A DNA stretch of 5,481 bases from Calditrichota bacterium (GTDB lineage Bacteria; Zixibacteria; MSB-5A5; GN15; FEB-12). Positions 4,285 through 5,481 of the stretch are shown piece by piece. Each line of letters opens with the position of its first letter. Positions within the stretch are counted from its first letter, which is position 1. The notes under the pieces were generated by a model that had not been told where the DNA came from, searched no databases, and was given only the letters and a program-made list of their open reading frames with translations. Position numbers and translations under genes: made by a program. The stretch lies in the NCBI GenBank assembly GCA_030641085.1, contig DAOWIC010000018.1, forward strand, positions 1 to 5,481, read 5' to 3'.

Positions 4285-5481
4285 ATGAACAACGAGAAAA
4301 AGCAAAGCAAAGCCTGGCGGGCAATGATGCCGTCGGGCGGCCCCGCCGTGGCTGGACTGATCATCATGGCTGTCGTGGCATTCTCCCTGGGCGGTCTCTT
4401 TTTCGGCGACGATGGAGGGACCAATGCCTCGACCGCCACAGAGCACGATCATGCCACCGAGCATGACAATGCCACCGAGCATGACAATGCCACCGAGCAT
4501 GACAATGCCGCCGAGGCCGGGTCCGAGCCGACCCTATGGACCTGCTCGATGCATCCGCAGATCAAGCTGCCCAAACCCGGCAAATGCCCGATCTGCTTTA
4601 TGGACCTGATCCCGCTCGATCAGGGCGATGGTGACGGGTTGAAACCCGGACAGATCAGAATGTCCGAGACCGCCCGGCAGCTTGCCCGTATCGAAACCAC
4701 GGCTGTCGTTCGTGCCAACGCCGAGCGTGAGGTGCGGATGGTGGGCAGGATTGACTACGACGAAACCCGCGTCGCCTACATTACCGCCTGGGTGCCCGGT
4801 CGACTTGATCGGTTATTTGCCGATTTCACCGGGGTCACGGTCCGCAAAGGGGACCGGATGGCATCGATCTACTCGCCCGAGTTGCTGGCGGTGCAGGAGG
4901 AGTTAGTACAGGCCGGTCGGACAGTTGAGTTGCTGGACAATTCCTCCAGTCGGATATTGAAATCGACCGCGAGCGCTACTCTCGATGCGGCGCGTGAGAA
5001 ACTGCGCCTTTATGGTCTGACCGAACAACAGATCGCCGATATCGAAGCCGGCGGCAAGGCCGCCGACCATATCAACATACACGCTCCCGTCGGCGGCGTT
5101 GTCGTCGGTAAAGACGCCCAGGAGGGGATGTATGTAAAGATCGGCACGCGTATCTATACAATCGCGGATCTATCGCGCCTGTGGGTCATGTTCGATGTAT
5201 ATGAATCGGATCTGCCCTGGCTGCAAAACGGACAGCCGGTTGAGTTCACGGTTGCGTCGATCCCGGGCCGGAGATTCACGGCGCAGATCAGCTTTGTCGA
5301 TCCGGTTGTGAACCCGAAAACTCGCACAGTCCGCGTGCGTGCGGAGGTGGATAACGCCGATCAGGCGCTTAAGCCGGACATGTTCATCAGCGGGACAGTC
5401 AAATCGCAGTTGGACGTCAACGGGGAGGTCATTGACGCGGACTACACCGCTGACAACGCCCCGCTGCTCATTCCGGCCGCA
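4285..5481 (+). CDS. cusB: CusB-like RND efflux periplasmic adaptor with N-terminal heavy-metal-binding domain (partial; C-terminus off the right edge)
   Basis: Periplasmic adaptor (membrane fusion protein) joining an inner-membrane RND pump to the TolC-type channel. The frame stays open for 399 residues to the window end. A basic N-terminus precedes a single membrane anchor (about 20-40). A histidine-containing hexapeptide repeat follows (51-74), then a heavy-metal-binding domain (about 83-111) with C87, M89 and H90 in WTCSMHP and C101, C104 and M106 in CPICFMDL. The first lipoyl half is around WVPGRLDRLF (169-178) to VRKGDRMASIYSPEL, then a short helical hairpin (about 199-262), the second lipoyl half HAPVGGVV (266-273), ADLSRLWV (294-301) and the beta-barrel domain with VDPVVNPKTRTVRVR and KPDMFISG. 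The membrane-proximal end is cut off. A CusA/CzcA-type pump gene is expected next. Two methionine or cysteine ligand sets suggest Cu/Ag; other metals are possible. Confidence 0.94.
   Translation, partial: MNNEKKQSKAWRAMMPSGGPAVAGLIIMAVVAFSLGGLFFGDDGGTNASTATEHDHATEHDNATEHDNATEHDNAAEAGSEPTLWTCSMHPQIKLPKPGKCPICFMDLIPLDQGDGDGLKPGQIRMSETARQLARIETTAVVRANAEREVRMVGRIDYDETRVAYITAWVPGRLDRLFADFTGVTVRKGDRMASIYSPELLAVQEELVQAGRTVELLDNSSSRILKSTASATLDAAREKLRLYGLTEQQIADIEAGGKAADHINIHAPVGGVVVGKDAQEGMYVKIGTRIYTIADLSRLWVMFDVYESDLPWLQNGQPVEFTVASIPGRRFTAQISFVDPVVNPKTRTVRVRAEVDNADQALKPDMFISGTVKSQLDVNGEVIDADYTADNAPLLIPAA
4435..4506 (+). repeat. In-frame 18-bp tandem repeat encoding (ATEHDN)n
   Basis: Three identical 18-bp units (4453-4470, 4471-4488, 4489-4506) follow one diverged unit (4435-4452). 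They encode ATEHDH once and ATEHDN three times at residues 51-74 of the adaptor, between the membrane anchor and the heavy-metal-binding domain. The unit is a multiple of three, so copy-number change would not shift the frame. The exact identity of three units, including silent positions, points to recent slippage or duplication. Each unit offers one histidine and two acidic residues, as expected of a flexible metal-attracting linker. Confidence 0.95.

Noticed and set aside
4271..4288. Five-codon leader frame MGEMS whose stop TGA overlaps the adaptor ATG
   Set aside because: Its GGAAGGA lies only two bases before its ATG, and GGGAG within it serves the adaptor well. Upstream coupling is possible, but nothing more supports it.
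3846..4439. Minus-strand 197-codon frame over the YHS protein and adaptor start
   Set aside because: It is antisense to two well-supported genes and crosses their junction; no ribosome site or family motif was seen.
4171..4609. Repeat peptides such as MTMPPS and MLGGIV in other frames
   Set aside because: They are alternative-frame readings of the 18-bp tandem repeat; the frame with the membrane anchor and metal domain is the real one.
1..5481. CRISPR array, tRNA, rRNA or insertion sequence
   Set aside because: No spaced direct repeats, no tRNA or rRNA sequence recognised by eye, and no transposase or terminal inverted repeats; the only tandem repeat is the coding one in the adaptor.

Overview
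The window comes from a Gram-negative bacterium: it encodes a TolC-type outer-membrane channel, periplasmic proteins with signal peptides and a tripartite-efflux adaptor. The DNA is moderately GC-rich with an AT-rich island between the two gene blocks. The phylum cannot be fixed from this sequence alone. An NtrC-type regulator with a membrane kinase is common in Deltaproteobacteria, Nitrospirae, FCB-group and related lineages.

Layout. On the minus strand, positions 1-2080 hold a two-component system: a four-helix membrane histidine kinase and, overlapping its stop codon by one base, an NtrC-family sigma-54 activator that runs off the left edge without its DNA-binding domain. Positions 2081-2350 form a divergent control region with an AT-rich core, palindromes, a direct repeat, a possible IHF site and two sigma-54-like elements pointing outward. 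On the plus strand, 2351-5481 hold an apparent operon with 31-34 bp gaps: a TolC-family outer-membrane channel, a small secreted protein with two tandem YHS/TRASH-type cysteine domains and a histidine tail, and a CusB-like periplasmic adaptor that runs off the right edge.

How it fits together. The gene order resembles cusCFBA (channel, small periplasmic metal protein, adaptor, pump) with a divergent two-component system, as in cusRS-cusCFBA of E. coli. Two parts are exchanged. A double-TRASH protein occupies the CusF position, and a sigma-54-dependent NtrC/kinase pair, reminiscent of ZraSR, occupies the position of the OmpR-type CusRS pair. The adaptor carries an N-terminal heavy-metal-binding domain preceded by a tandem histidine-containing repeat. 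The inferred role is efflux of a soft metal, most likely Cu(I) or Ag(I), from the periplasm, with the RND pump expected just right of the window. The metal itself is inferred, not shown.
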